From Dysgonomonas sp. Marseille-P4677 (GTDB lineage Bacteria; Bacteroidota; Bacteroidia; Bacteroidales; Dysgonomonadaceae): 64,000 nt of DNA. Below are positions 1-7,060 of this stretch, piece by piece. The DNA lies in contig NZ_JAEPKU010000001.1 in the NCBI RefSeq assembly GCF_016652235.1, positions 1 through 64,000 of the forward strand, given 5' to 3'. Both the position numbers and the translations under genes were made by a program. How positions within the stretch are numbered: position 1 is the stretch's first letter; each line of letters opens with the position of its first letter. The notes under the pieces are model-generated. The model searched no databases, had not been told where the DNA came from, and saw only the letters and a list, made by a program, of their open reading frames with translations.

Positions 1-220
1 ATCAAAGATAGATGTTTTTTAGTTACAAATAATGAGTTATATTAGAGAAAAGATATAGATAGTTATCACTCTCTTCTCTAAAAAGTAAGAACGCAATATA
101 ATTTTAACTAAAAGGTGACAAAAGTGTACAGGTTTTGCTCATTTTTCAGATCTCTTCAGATATTTATCTGACAACCTAGTTCTCCAAATATCTATAGATA
201 AATTAATTGGAATAAAATTA
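1..220. other. Left-edge intergenic region
   Basis: No gene is seen here. On the minus strand a TATCTTTG box (complement at 3-10) fits the Bacteroidetes -7 element and may serve a gene off the left edge. Positions 102-122 carry, on the minus strand, the core of the repeated element also found at 36284 and 51520. A hairpin with arms 156-162 and 165-171 lies just beyond the 3' end of the minus-strand gene that stops at 221. It is enclosed by a second short pairing, 130-134 with 173-177. It lacks a clear U-run, so terminator function is uncertain. Confidence 0.5.
102..122 (-). repeat. Third, partial copy of the 34-nt upstream element
   Basis: The minus strand reads TTTGTCACCTTTTAGTTAAA plus one A, a 21-nt match to the elements at 36284-36317 and 51520-51553. 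Beyond this core the TGTAACC part is altered to TGTACACT. Unlike the other two copies, no start codon follows 13-14 nt downstream on the minus strand. It lies instead about 100 nt upstream of a candidate promoter at 3-10. Confidence 0.75.
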
Positions 221-1177
221 TTATTTCTTTAAGTTTTCTAATTGCTCTTTTGTAATATAAATGTGCTTCTTCCCTTTCATACGAGCTTCGCTGAATGCGG
301 ATTGAATGTCCGAGTCCAGAAATTTACCTCGAGAGTATTCCTCTATTTCAGTTAAAGATATTTGTATATTTTCATCAGGAAGTGTTACATTTTCAGGGTT
401 GTTGTTATTCGTGGTCGATAATTCTGATTCTTCTTCGGCAGGTTCTTGTTTTTCAAGTGTTGGAACAGAAGGTATAATAACTAACGGTTCTTCGTATACA
501 TATGAAGGCTCCTCTTCTTTTATTGATTCCTCTTCTCTTGTGTAAGCTCTTTCTTCTTTTGTTGTATCTACAATCTGAATTTCTATATTTGTAATAGTAT
601 CCCGATCCTGATCTAATCCAGTATAATCTTCTACATAAGGGGACTGAAGATGTTCTTCCAAGATATTTTCATTTACGGCTAGTATTTCGTCCAATAGGAG
701 TGCTAGTTCTTCGATTTTTTCCAGTTCTATGTTGTACAGATCGTCCAGATCTATTGAGGTAACATGTTGACCGGACTCAGCTTCTTTTGCCAAAATACGT
801 GCTTCGTTGAAACAGCTTATAAAGATAACCGGTTTTTGGGGTAAGGTAGTAAAGAGATTCAGTGCAATTGTACTATTCTCTAACTTCTTTACAACGTAGT
901 CTTTGAGTTTATCGTAAGATAGTCGGTATACAGTATTGGGATCACAGATAACAATAAACTCTTTATCTCGTCTGTTCAGAGCAAAGAGGTAAAGGTTTAC
1001 AGAGCTTTCGACAATCATATTCGCCGAAAAATCGCTATATCTATTCAAAACATTCCTTAGAGGAATATCACTTATGCTTTCAGGGCTACTTATTGGCCCT
1101 TGCTTGGGTTCATTGTAAGCATTTACCAACTTGAAGATGATAGATAATACAGCAATAATAATTAAAATCGTACTCAT
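221..1177 (-). CDS. Membrane-anchored acidic protein of unknown function
   Basis: The 318-residue protein is not recognised. Residues 1-20 form one hydrophobic segment (signal anchor). Residues about 45-150 look like a folded domain of mixed alpha/beta character. Residues about 150-270 are very rich in Glu, Asp, Pro, Ser and Thr and probably disordered, and a short Lys-rich end follows (GKKHIYITKEQLENLKK). The gene lies 34 nt after the zinc-ribbon membrane protein gene on the same strand, so the two are probably co-transcribed downstream of the NamZ gene. The anchor suggests that the bulk of the protein sits on one face of the inner membrane; which face cannot be read from the sequence. No enzyme motif was found. 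Confidence 0.75.
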   Translation of the reverse strand: MSTILIIIAVLSIIFKLVNAYNEPKQGPISSPESISDIPLRNVLNRYSDFSANMIVESSVNLYLFALNRRDKEFIVICDPNTVYRLSYDKLKDYVVKKLENSTIALNLFTTLPQKPVIFISCFNEARILAKEAESGQHVTSIDLDDLYNIELEKIEELALLLDEILAVNENILEEHLQSPYVEDYTGLDQDRDTITNIEIQIVDTTKEERAYTREEESIKEEEPSYVYEEPLVIIPSVPTLEKQEPAEEESELSTTNNNNPENVTLPDENIQISLTEIEEYSRGKFLDSDIQSAFSEARMKGKKHIYITKEQLENLKK

Positions 1178-1211
1178 TGTAAATATTCTATATCATTAAT
1201 AAACAACCGGA

Positions 1212-2339
1212 TCAGTCTTTGTTGATAATTAAAGCCCTTACCAATTTATTTTCATTTAGCTCTATTTCAGCACGACTGCCAGAAACTGTTTTCTTGGTTT
1301 TACCCGTTGTGTAATTCGTTTCTATATTCAAGTGCATATTACTGATAAAATATATGTTGTTATTATCCTTTATTACTTGCAAAGAATCTAACTGAGGCGA
1401 ATAAGAAACGCTTTTTATTCTATCCTTTTTATGATTCGTCTTTATTGAATCTGCTATTGCCGTATTCTCTTGGTTATGTGATTTGTTAAATATATTCAAT
1501 ATTGGTGCTGTTTTTTTCTGTATCTCTTTTTTATTAACAGAAGTCAGTGCTTTAAAAAAGTCGGATATCAGTACTTTAACCTCTTTTAGTTCCTCTCCTT
1601 CTATGATTTTGAGCTGACTAAGATAATCAAATTTTTGTTGCGCAATGTCAAGATACTCTCCTATATAACGGCCTATTTTTACATTATCTATATATGCTTT
1701 ATAAGCATCAGCCGTATTTTGGTTTAGTGCTTCAATCCAGCAAAGAGAATCTATCGCTTGCTTGATTTCGCGGGTGTAAGGCGTTTCAGGATGGTCGGTA
1801 AGAAAGCTGAAGAGAGCATTTATATTTTTAGAATTACGTAGTTGTTGCCATTCTTTGCGTTCATCCTCTCGTAGTTCCATTATTTTGTTGTGAGCTTCAA
1901 TACTATATTTCCCTTCTGGATATTGAACCAGATATTTGGCATAGCTCAAGGGCGTATTCTCCACTATACATTTGTTCCAATAGGCTATTTCTGTTTCTTC
2001 CGCACTCTTGTTTTGTAAAAGAATATAGGAACCTATTCCACCTATTAGAACCATAAGAACAGCTCCTGCAAGGAGGAAAATAATTGATTTTTTATTGCTT
2101 TTTACCGGATGGTCATCGTTCGCCCCCTTTTCAGTAACTTCCGCCTCACTTGATTCTTCGATTGTTTCATCTGTTATTGACTCATTTATTTCCGGTAAAG
2201 AAGTCTCATTTCCCTCTATATGAGATAGTAATTCTTCTGGATATGCATTTTTTGCAATTTCCTGACAGTCGCTACAAAAAGTTTCTCCTTCTTGTCTATC
2301 TTTCCCGCAAAGCGGACATTTTTTATCAATATCAGACAT
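1212..2339 (-). CDS. Zinc-ribbon membrane protein of unknown function
   Basis: The 375-residue protein starts with a four-cysteine zinc ribbon (C8, C11, C22, C25; CPLCGK...CSDC). A Glu/Ser-rich linker follows, then one membrane segment at about 85-108, and then a region of about 265 residues. The part from 115 to 240 is helical and repeat-like, recalling TPR-type scaffolds (each unit pairs a Tyr/Trp with short helices). The end (about 300-375) looks like a beta-rich domain. An N-terminal zinc ribbon before a single membrane helix is a common bacterial arrangement (zinc_ribbon_2 type), often of unknown role. It is 18 nt downstream of the NamZ gene and upstream of an acidic membrane protein, so these three are a likely operon. 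The exact function is unknown. Confidence 0.8.
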   Translation of the reverse strand: MSDIDKKCPLCGKDRQEGETFCSDCQEIAKNAYPEELLSHIEGNETSLPEINESITDETIEESSEAEVTEKGANDDHPVKSNKKSIIFLLAGAVLMVLIGGIGSYILLQNKSAEETEIAYWNKCIVENTPLSYAKYLVQYPEGKYSIEAHNKIMELREDERKEWQQLRNSKNINALFSFLTDHPETPYTREIKQAIDSLCWIEALNQNTADAYKAYIDNVKIGRYIGEYLDIAQQKFDYLSQLKIIEGEELKEVKVLISDFFKALTSVNKKEIQKKTAPILNIFNKSHNQENTAIADSIKTNHKKDRIKSVSYSPQLDSLQVIKDNNNIYFISNMHLNIETNYTTGKTKKTVSGSRAEIELNENKLVRALIINKD

Positions 2340-2357
2340 ATCTTCTATTTTTATGAG

Positions 2358-3524
2358 TTAATTCTCCGGATACAACAAATATTTCTTTCGCATTGTTTTG
2401 TAAGTATTCAGATCATTTTCCCAATTTTTGTAAATCATTTCCTTTGAACCTCCCTTTAGTATTTGTAACCTGAGGGAGTTTGTTCCTGCGAGTAAATCCA
2501 TAAATTCAGGATTTGTGAAGAAGGCGGCTCCTTGTCCCGATTTGTGATAGAAATCGATTAAAAAGCTTAAGTCTATACCTCTAGATAATGATTTGTAATC
2601 TCTCAAATCTTTTCCATAACAAGTTTTATTGAGATTTAATGGGCTTTTATTACCTTCATTAGATTGCGGCGTAAAGTTGAACACTCCATACTTCTTGTTA
2701 GGAGCACCTATTACTTGAAATGGAAAGTCTGTACCTCGTCCGACACTTACATTAGTAGCCTCAAAAAAGCATAACGATGGGTATAGATAAATTGACTGGT
2801 CGTTAGGTAGGTTTGGAGAAGGTTTTATGGGTAATGAATAAGATTGCCCGTGTTTCCAACCTATCATAGGTATTACTTTCAAATTGCATTTTGTCTTATT
2901 TTTCAGCCAGCCTTCTCCATTGATCATTTCGGCCAACTCTCCTATTGTCAGCCCATGAAGTATGGGAATAGGATGCATCCCTACAAACGATTTATATTTG
3001 AGATCGAGAACCGGGCCGTCAATTTGGTCGTTCGGATTGGGACGATCGAGGACGATACATTGTTTGTTGTTTTCGGCACAAGCTTCCAACACATAATGCA
3101 TAGTGCTGATATAAGTATAGAACCGAGCTCCCACATCTTGTATGTCAAAAATGATAATATCGACATCATTTAACTGTTCGGTCGAAGGTTTATAATTTTT
3201 TCCATATAATGAAATTAGAGGGATTCCGGTTCTACTGTCTTTTCCATCCACAATTTTTTCTCCTGCATCGGCATCTCCTCTGAAACCATGTTCGGGTGCA
3301 AATATTTTGACAATATGAGTGTTGCGTGATAATAACGCATCCAGGATATGTGTTCCATCGGATAATATAGACGTTTGGTTTATTACCAAGGCAACCTTTT
3401 TATTTTGGGTAAAAGATAATAACTGATCTAATCTATCTGCTCCAAGAGTTAAGTTTTGAGCAAAAACTATTATATTTGAGCTGCAAATTAAAAATATGAA
3501 GAGTGAAAGACAGAGCTTTTTCAT
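2358..3524 (-). CDS. namZ: Exo-beta-N-acetylmuramidase NamZ-like (DUF1343), exported
   Basis: The 388-residue protein belongs to the DUF1343 family, whose studied members release N-acetylmuramic acid from non-reducing ends of peptidoglycan fragments. A signal peptide covers residues 1-22 (ending VFAQ), so it acts outside the cytoplasm. Family marks visible are the EHGFRG motif at 78-83, IFDIQDVGARFYTYISTM in the middle, LDRPNP, and the SVGRGTDFPFQ segment. Length and layout fit the family (Rossmann-like N-terminal domain, then a smaller C-terminal domain). Bacteroidales commonly use it for cell-wall recycling or for scavenging MurNAc. It heads a probable operon with two membrane proteins of unknown function. 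Family assignment is firm; the exact substrate is inferred. Confidence 0.9.
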   Translation of the reverse strand: MKKLCLSLFIFLICSSNIIVFAQNLTLGADRLDQLLSFTQNKKVALVINQTSILSDGTHILDALLSRNTHIVKIFAPEHGFRGDADAGEKIVDGKDSRTGIPLISLYGKNYKPSTEQLNDVDIIIFDIQDVGARFYTYISTMHYVLEACAENNKQCIVLDRPNPNDQIDGPVLDLKYKSFVGMHPIPILHGLTIGELAEMINGEGWLKNKTKCNLKVIPMIGWKHGQSYSLPIKPSPNLPNDQSIYLYPSLCFFEATNVSVGRGTDFPFQVIGAPNKKYGVFNFTPQSNEGNKSPLNLNKTCYGKDLRDYKSLSRGIDLSFLIDFYHKSGQGAAFFTNPEFMDLLAGTNSLRLQILKGGSKEMIYKNWENDLNTYKTMRKKYLLYPEN

Positions 3525-3558
3525 TATAAATTTGTTTTGGGAAAGTAAAGTTATTATA

Positions 3559-3566
3559 CAAACTTA
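3559..3566 (-). promoter_or_regulatory. Candidate -7 box for the namZ operon
   Basis: The minus strand reads TAAGTTTG, matching the Bacteroidetes -7 consensus TAnnTTTG, 35 nt upstream of the namZ start. No clear -33 TTTG is seen at the right distance. Confidence 0.4.
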
Positions 3567-3600
3567 CATATTTTTTATATTAATATAGATATAATTCAAA

Positions 3601-4137
3601 ATGAATACATTGGCTATCATCGAAAATTATTACAAAAAAGGCTCCGATTTATACGATATTCTTATTCAGCATAGTGCAGATGTGATGAATAAAGCAGTTT
3701 CTATGGCAGAAGCCCATCCTGAACTGGACGTTGATATCCAATTCGTGAAAGAAGCTGCTATGCTGCATGATATAGGTATCTTCCTTACCAATGCACCGTC
3801 TATAAAGTGTTTTGGTACGGCCCCTTATGTTTGTCATGGATATCTTGGACACGATCTGTTGCTTAAGTTGGGATATCCGAAGCATGCTTTGGTCTGTGAA
3901 CGGCATACAGGGGTAGGGATATCATTGGACGAAATATTAAAAACAGATATGCCTTTGCCTCATCGTGATATGCGACCCGTAAGTATTGAAGAGCAACTCA
4001 TCTGCTTTGCAGATTGCTTCTTTTCCAAAACACAAATTGGTGAAGAAAGATCTCCCGAAAAAGTGAAACACAGCTTATCCAAATTTGGTAAAGATTCGGT
4101 GAGACAATTTGAAAAATGGTGTGCTCTATTTCTATAA
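3601..4137 (+). CDS. HD-domain phosphohydrolase
   Basis: The 178-residue soluble protein has the layout of an HD metal-dependent phosphohydrolase. The first His is at 24, the His-Asp pair at 56-57 (MLHDIGIF), further histidines are in CHGYLGHD and CERHTGVG, and the last Asp is in ICFADCFF (about 138). It resembles small uncharacterised HDIG proteins found across Bacteroidales. The substrate is not evident; nucleotides or phosphate monoesters are typical for the superfamily. The next gene, a small outer-membrane protein, begins 32 nt downstream and may be co-transcribed. The start is the first ATG and is preceded by an A/T-rich stretch without Shine-Dalgarno, as usual here. Confidence 0.85.
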   Translation: MNTLAIIENYYKKGSDLYDILIQHSADVMNKAVSMAEAHPELDVDIQFVKEAAMLHDIGIFLTNAPSIKCFGTAPYVCHGYLGHDLLLKLGYPKHALVCERHTGVGISLDEILKTDMPLPHRDMRPVSIEEQLICFADCFFSKTQIGEERSPEKVKHSLSKFGKDSVRQFEKWCALFL

Positions 4138-4169
4138 CTCAATAATTTTGAACTACAAATTAGTTATTT

Positions 4170-4667
4170 ATGAAGAAAATCTTAACAACATTACTTTTTT
4201 GCTTTACGATTGCAATAAGTGTTTACTCTCAGGATCAAACTGAAAAATTCTCTCTAGCGGGTAACCTCAATTATGGTACTAAAGTAGAGTCTATCGGTAT
4301 TGGCCTACGTGCCCAATATGGATTTACAGAGCATTTGAGAGGTACAGCAGAATATAAATATTATGTAGATCGACATAATCTTAGTGCATGGGGTGTTAAT
4401 GCTGATGGACACTATGTATTTGGAGTCTCAGAAACAGTATCCCTATATCCGATAGCCGGAGTGAACTATACTCGTTGGACATATGATCCCGGACGTTCCA
4501 ATGGTCTTGGTTATAAATATAGCGATAATCGTCTCGGGCTAAATATTGGGTTTGGTGGGCAAGTAAACGTAGCTGAAAATTCTTTTATACAGATCGAAGC
4601 AAAAGAGGCCTTGATAAAGAATTATTCTCAGTTTGTGCTTTCTGTTGGGTTTATGTACCAATTCTAA
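4170..4667 (+). CDS. Small outer-membrane beta-barrel protein
   Basis: The 165-residue protein begins with a signal peptide (residues 1-20, ending SVYSQ). It continues with alternating hydrophobic/polar beta strands rich in Gly, Tyr and Phe, and ends in phenylalanine (MYQF), a usual end for outer-membrane barrels. The length suits an eight-stranded barrel of the OmpA/OmpX-like outer membrane beta-barrel class. No plug or peptidoglycan-binding domain is present. Function (adhesion, structural, small channel) cannot be told. A clear terminator at 4696-4724 ends the transcript. Confidence 0.8.
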   Translation: MKKILTTLLFCFTIAISVYSQDQTEKFSLAGNLNYGTKVESIGIGLRAQYGFTEHLRGTAEYKYYVDRHNLSAWGVNADGHYVFGVSETVSLYPIAGVNYTRWTYDPGRSNGLGYKYSDNRLGLNIGFGGQVNVAENSFIQIEAKEALIKNYSQFVLSVGFMYQF

Positions 4668-4695
4668 GAAAATATTTATTAGTTTATTTATATAG

Positions 4696-4724
4696 GATAA
4701 CCCTGATTGGGGTTATCTTTTTTT
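4696..4724 (+). terminator. Rho-independent terminator after the small barrel gene
   Basis: An 8-bp stem (GATAACCC at 4696-4703 with GGGTTATC at 4710-4717) and a 6-nt loop are followed by seven T residues. Confidence 0.9.
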
Positions 4725-4784
4725 GTGTGAAAACACAAGAAAATGCTTAAACAAATTGATATCTCTAAATGTTTTTATTATGTA

Positions 4785-4823
4785 TAGTTTTATAATGGCC
4801 ATTATAAAACTACATTATAAAAC
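4785..4823. promoter_or_regulatory. 28-bp perfect palindrome with a third half-site (operator-like)
   Basis: Positions 4785-4812 form an uninterrupted 28-bp palindrome centred on GGCC (half-site GTTTTATAAT / ATTATAAAAC). The 10-nt half-site ATTATAAAAC occurs at 4801-4810 and again at 4814-4823, so three half-sites lie in 39 nt. The cluster ends 11 nt before the lipoprotein start codon at 4835. No T-run follows, so it does not look like a terminator. A repressor operator over the lipoprotein promoter is the most likely reading. The TTATAAT arms recall Fur/PerR boxes, but the spacing differs. Confidence 0.6.
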
Positions 4824-4834
4824 CTTAGTAGTAT

Positions 4835-5299
4835 ATGAGCAAGACAATTCTATCCGTAACCATTATCAGTTTTCTTCTCTGTGCATGCTCTTCGGAGAAA
4901 AAAAAAGATGAAAAATTAGCGGTTGGTATATCTGCTTTGATGCAAGCCGGAAGTACGCCCGTCATGATTCCTTCAGAACAAGGAATTGTTAGATTGAGTG
5001 TGGTTAATGGAAAGGGCAAAACTAATATTCGGAAGAAAAAGAATCAAACCATACGTCTTGAATTTGAATCGAAAGATAATAAAAGTATATCTGCCAAAAT
5101 TTTCTCAAAGGATTCTCTTGCAAATATCAGATTCTCACAAATTATATTGCCGAATGGAGACCGTGACGGTCCATTTGGAACAAATTTGAATTATAAAATT
5201 TACTCAAATGGGATATACAGGTTATTGATTAATGAAGATATGGTAGACGGCAGCTCTTGGGGAGGGGTTTTTGAGGTGGAAGTCTCTTTACTCAAATAG
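4835..5299 (+). CDS. Small lipoprotein of unknown function
   Basis: The 154-residue protein has a lipoprotein signal peptide ending in L-C-A-C, with Cys18 as the likely lipidated residue. The mature part begins with a Lys/Glu-rich linker and then has about 120 residues of mainly beta character with no known motif. It is probably anchored in a membrane facing the periplasm. It is monocistronic: a terminator lies before it and the convergent MarC gene follows after 19 nt. The palindrome at 4785-4812 just upstream suggests specific regulation. No function is recognised. Confidence 0.75.
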   Translation: MSKTILSVTIISFLLCACSSEKKKDEKLAVGISALMQAGSTPVMIPSEQGIVRLSVVNGKGKTNIRKKKNQTIRLEFESKDNKSISAKIFSKDSLANIRFSQIILPNGDRDGPFGTNLNYKIYSNGIYRLLINEDMVDGSSWGGVFEVEVSLLK

Positions 5300-5318
5300 T
5301 TGCTTCTATACTTTCCTC

Positions 5319-5912
5319 CTATTGTAGGCTGTTCAGTAATGCGTTTATATTTGATGTGAATAACCCTACTGCAATTGCCATTACAATGACCCCGAAAAAT
5401 TTACGCAATACATATACCCCGCCGATTCCTAATATTTTTTCTACTACATTTAGATATTTTAGTACCAGATAAACAATTATCATATTCAGGAATAGTGCTA
5501 TAATAATATTTGACACGTCATATTCTGCACGCATAGACAATAGAACTGTAAATGTTCCCGGTCCGGCGATCAATGGAAATACTATCGGAACAAGAGTCTT
5601 GGAGCCTCCCGGAGCATCGTTTTTGAAAACCTCCACACCGAATATCATTTCTATGGATATGATGAAGATAACAAGTGCACCGGCTACGGCAAATGACGAT
5701 ACATCTACATTAAATAGTTTTAATATCCAATTTCCGACAAATAAAAAGGCCGTCATTATAATAAATGAATAGATGGCAGCTTGTAACGGATTTACATCTC
5801 TGCCTTCTCCTTTGAAACTAAGGAATATAGGGATTGATCCTGATACGTCGATCAGAACGAATAATATGACAAATGCACTAAATATTTGAACCAGGCTTAT
5901 GTTTAATTCCAT
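5319..5912 (-). CDS. MarC-family integral membrane protein
   Basis: The 197-residue, highly hydrophobic protein has about six membrane helices. Family features are the N-terminal helix with FVLIDVSGSIPIFLSF (usually LxDPxGNxP in others) and the central FPLIAGPGTFTVLLS segment, a MarC hallmark. The length fits the family (about 200 residues). MarC proteins sit in the inner membrane and their role is unresolved; the old link to antibiotic resistance was not upheld. It is transcribed alone, converging on the lipoprotein gene. A TACCTTTG box on the minus strand at 5937-5944 may be its promoter. Confidence 0.88.
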   Translation of the reverse strand: MELNISLVQIFSAFVILFVLIDVSGSIPIFLSFKGEGRDVNPLQAAIYSFIIMTAFLFVGNWILKLFNVDVSSFAVAGALVIFIISIEMIFGVEVFKNDAPGGSKTLVPIVFPLIAGPGTFTVLLSMRAEYDVSNIIIALFLNMIIVYLVLKYLNVVEKILGIGGVYVLRKFFGVIVMAIAVGLFTSNINALLNSLQ

Positions 5913-5936
5913 AGAATGGGCTTTTTAAATTATAAA

Positions 5937-5944
5937 CAAAGGTA
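5937..5944 (-). promoter_or_regulatory. Candidate -7 box for the marC-like gene
   Basis: The minus strand reads TACCTTTG (TAnnTTTG), 25 nt upstream of the start codon. No clear -33 box is seen. Confidence 0.45.
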
Positions 5945-5992
5945 TATATTTTTGATTCATGAAAAAACTGATAAACAACATAAAAACTTTAG

Positions 5993-6000
5993 TAAATTTG
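5993..6000 (+). promoter_or_regulatory. Candidate -7 box for the ferredoxin-nitroreductase gene
   Basis: TAAATTTG fits TAnnTTTG and would give a leader of roughly 105 nt. No -33 TTTG is found at the expected distance, so this is tentative. Confidence 0.35.
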
Positions 6001-6112
6001 CGTCATCTTTTATGTTTTTTATCCAACCGCAAAAAGGATAAAGATGATAGAAAATATACAGTATTTTGATATTATTATTTACCTTTAATTTTTAAATAGA
6101 GAGTGTGAAGCA

Positions 6113-6976
6113 ATGATAAATATTGATATTGAAAATGATAGCTGCATAAAGTGTGGGAGATGTGTGAAAGTATGCCCTACTGTAATATTCGGACAGGAAA
6201 CAGCCAAATCGGAAGTTGATATACATCATATCGAAACATGTATAAGCTGTGGGCACTGTGTATCTGTCTGTCCTACCGGATCGGTTATTCATTCAGATTT
6301 TCCACCTCAAAAAGTACACAAAATAGACGCTGACCTACTGGCTTCCCCCGAACAAGTAATGGCGCTTATCAAATCGCGACGTTCTTATCGGGCGTTTTCA
6401 AAGCAAGCTATACCTATAGAGGTGTTGGAACAAATACTTGAAGCGGCTCACTCTGCCCCTACGGCGGAGAATCTCCAGCAAGTTCAGTTTACATTAGTAA
6501 CAGATCCCGAAGTACTTCATAAAGTTTCAGCAGCTACAATCAGTATTTTTTCTTCGATAGTAACGAAAGTATATAATCCTTTGATAAAACCGCTTGTAAA
6601 GCTTGTTAATCCCGAAGGGTATAAGCAAGTATCGCATCTACGGGATTTGGTTGATGACTTTACTAATGCGAAAAAAGATAGGATACTACGGGGATCAACA
6701 GCTTTGATACTTATCCATACCCCAAAGGACGTCCGTTTTGGTCGTCAAGATGCCAATCTGGCCTACCAGAATGGTTCTCTAATGGCCGAAAGTCTTGGCG
6801 TTGGTCAGTTTTATACTGGTTTTATTTGTGCTGCATCCGATATGGTTAAGAAAAGCCCGGTTGCAAAACTATTAAATATAGAAGGAACAATTCATGCAGG
6901 TATGGCACTCGGTATGCCAACGTTTGAATATCCTAACTATGTAAATAAAAAGGATATTGTAATAACTAGATTTTAA
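6113..6976 (+). CDS. Nitroreductase with N-terminal 2[4Fe-4S] ferredoxin domain
   Basis: The 287-residue fusion has two complete [4Fe-4S] motifs at the N-terminus (C11, C14, C17, C21 and C43, C46, C49, C53). A nitroreductase-type flavin domain from about residue 85 begins with SRRSYRAFSKQAIP, an FMN-binding signature, and continues with APTAENLQ. Such fusions are common in anaerobic Bacteroidales and Clostridia. They are thought to pass electrons from ferredoxin-like carriers to FMN and onward to nitro or quinone-like substrates; the true substrate is unknown. It is cytoplasmic with no signal peptide. nadE follows 84 nt later on the same strand and may be separately transcribed. Confidence 0.9.
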   Translation: MINIDIENDSCIKCGRCVKVCPTVIFGQETAKSEVDIHHIETCISCGHCVSVCPTGSVIHSDFPPQKVHKIDADLLASPEQVMALIKSRRSYRAFSKQAIPIEVLEQILEAAHSAPTAENLQQVQFTLVTDPEVLHKVSAATISIFSSIVTKVYNPLIKPLVKLVNPEGYKQVSHLRDLVDDFTNAKKDRILRGSTALILIHTPKDVRFGRQDANLAYQNGSLMAESLGVGQFYTGFICAASDMVKKSPVAKLLNIEGTIHAGMALGMPTFEYPNYVNKKDIVITRF

Positions 6977-7060
6977 AAGTATAGGCATAATAAAGCGAAG
7001 ATGACTTTAATATGAAATGTGTATTTTTATAAAGTCTATTGAAAAAAATGAATTATCTAT

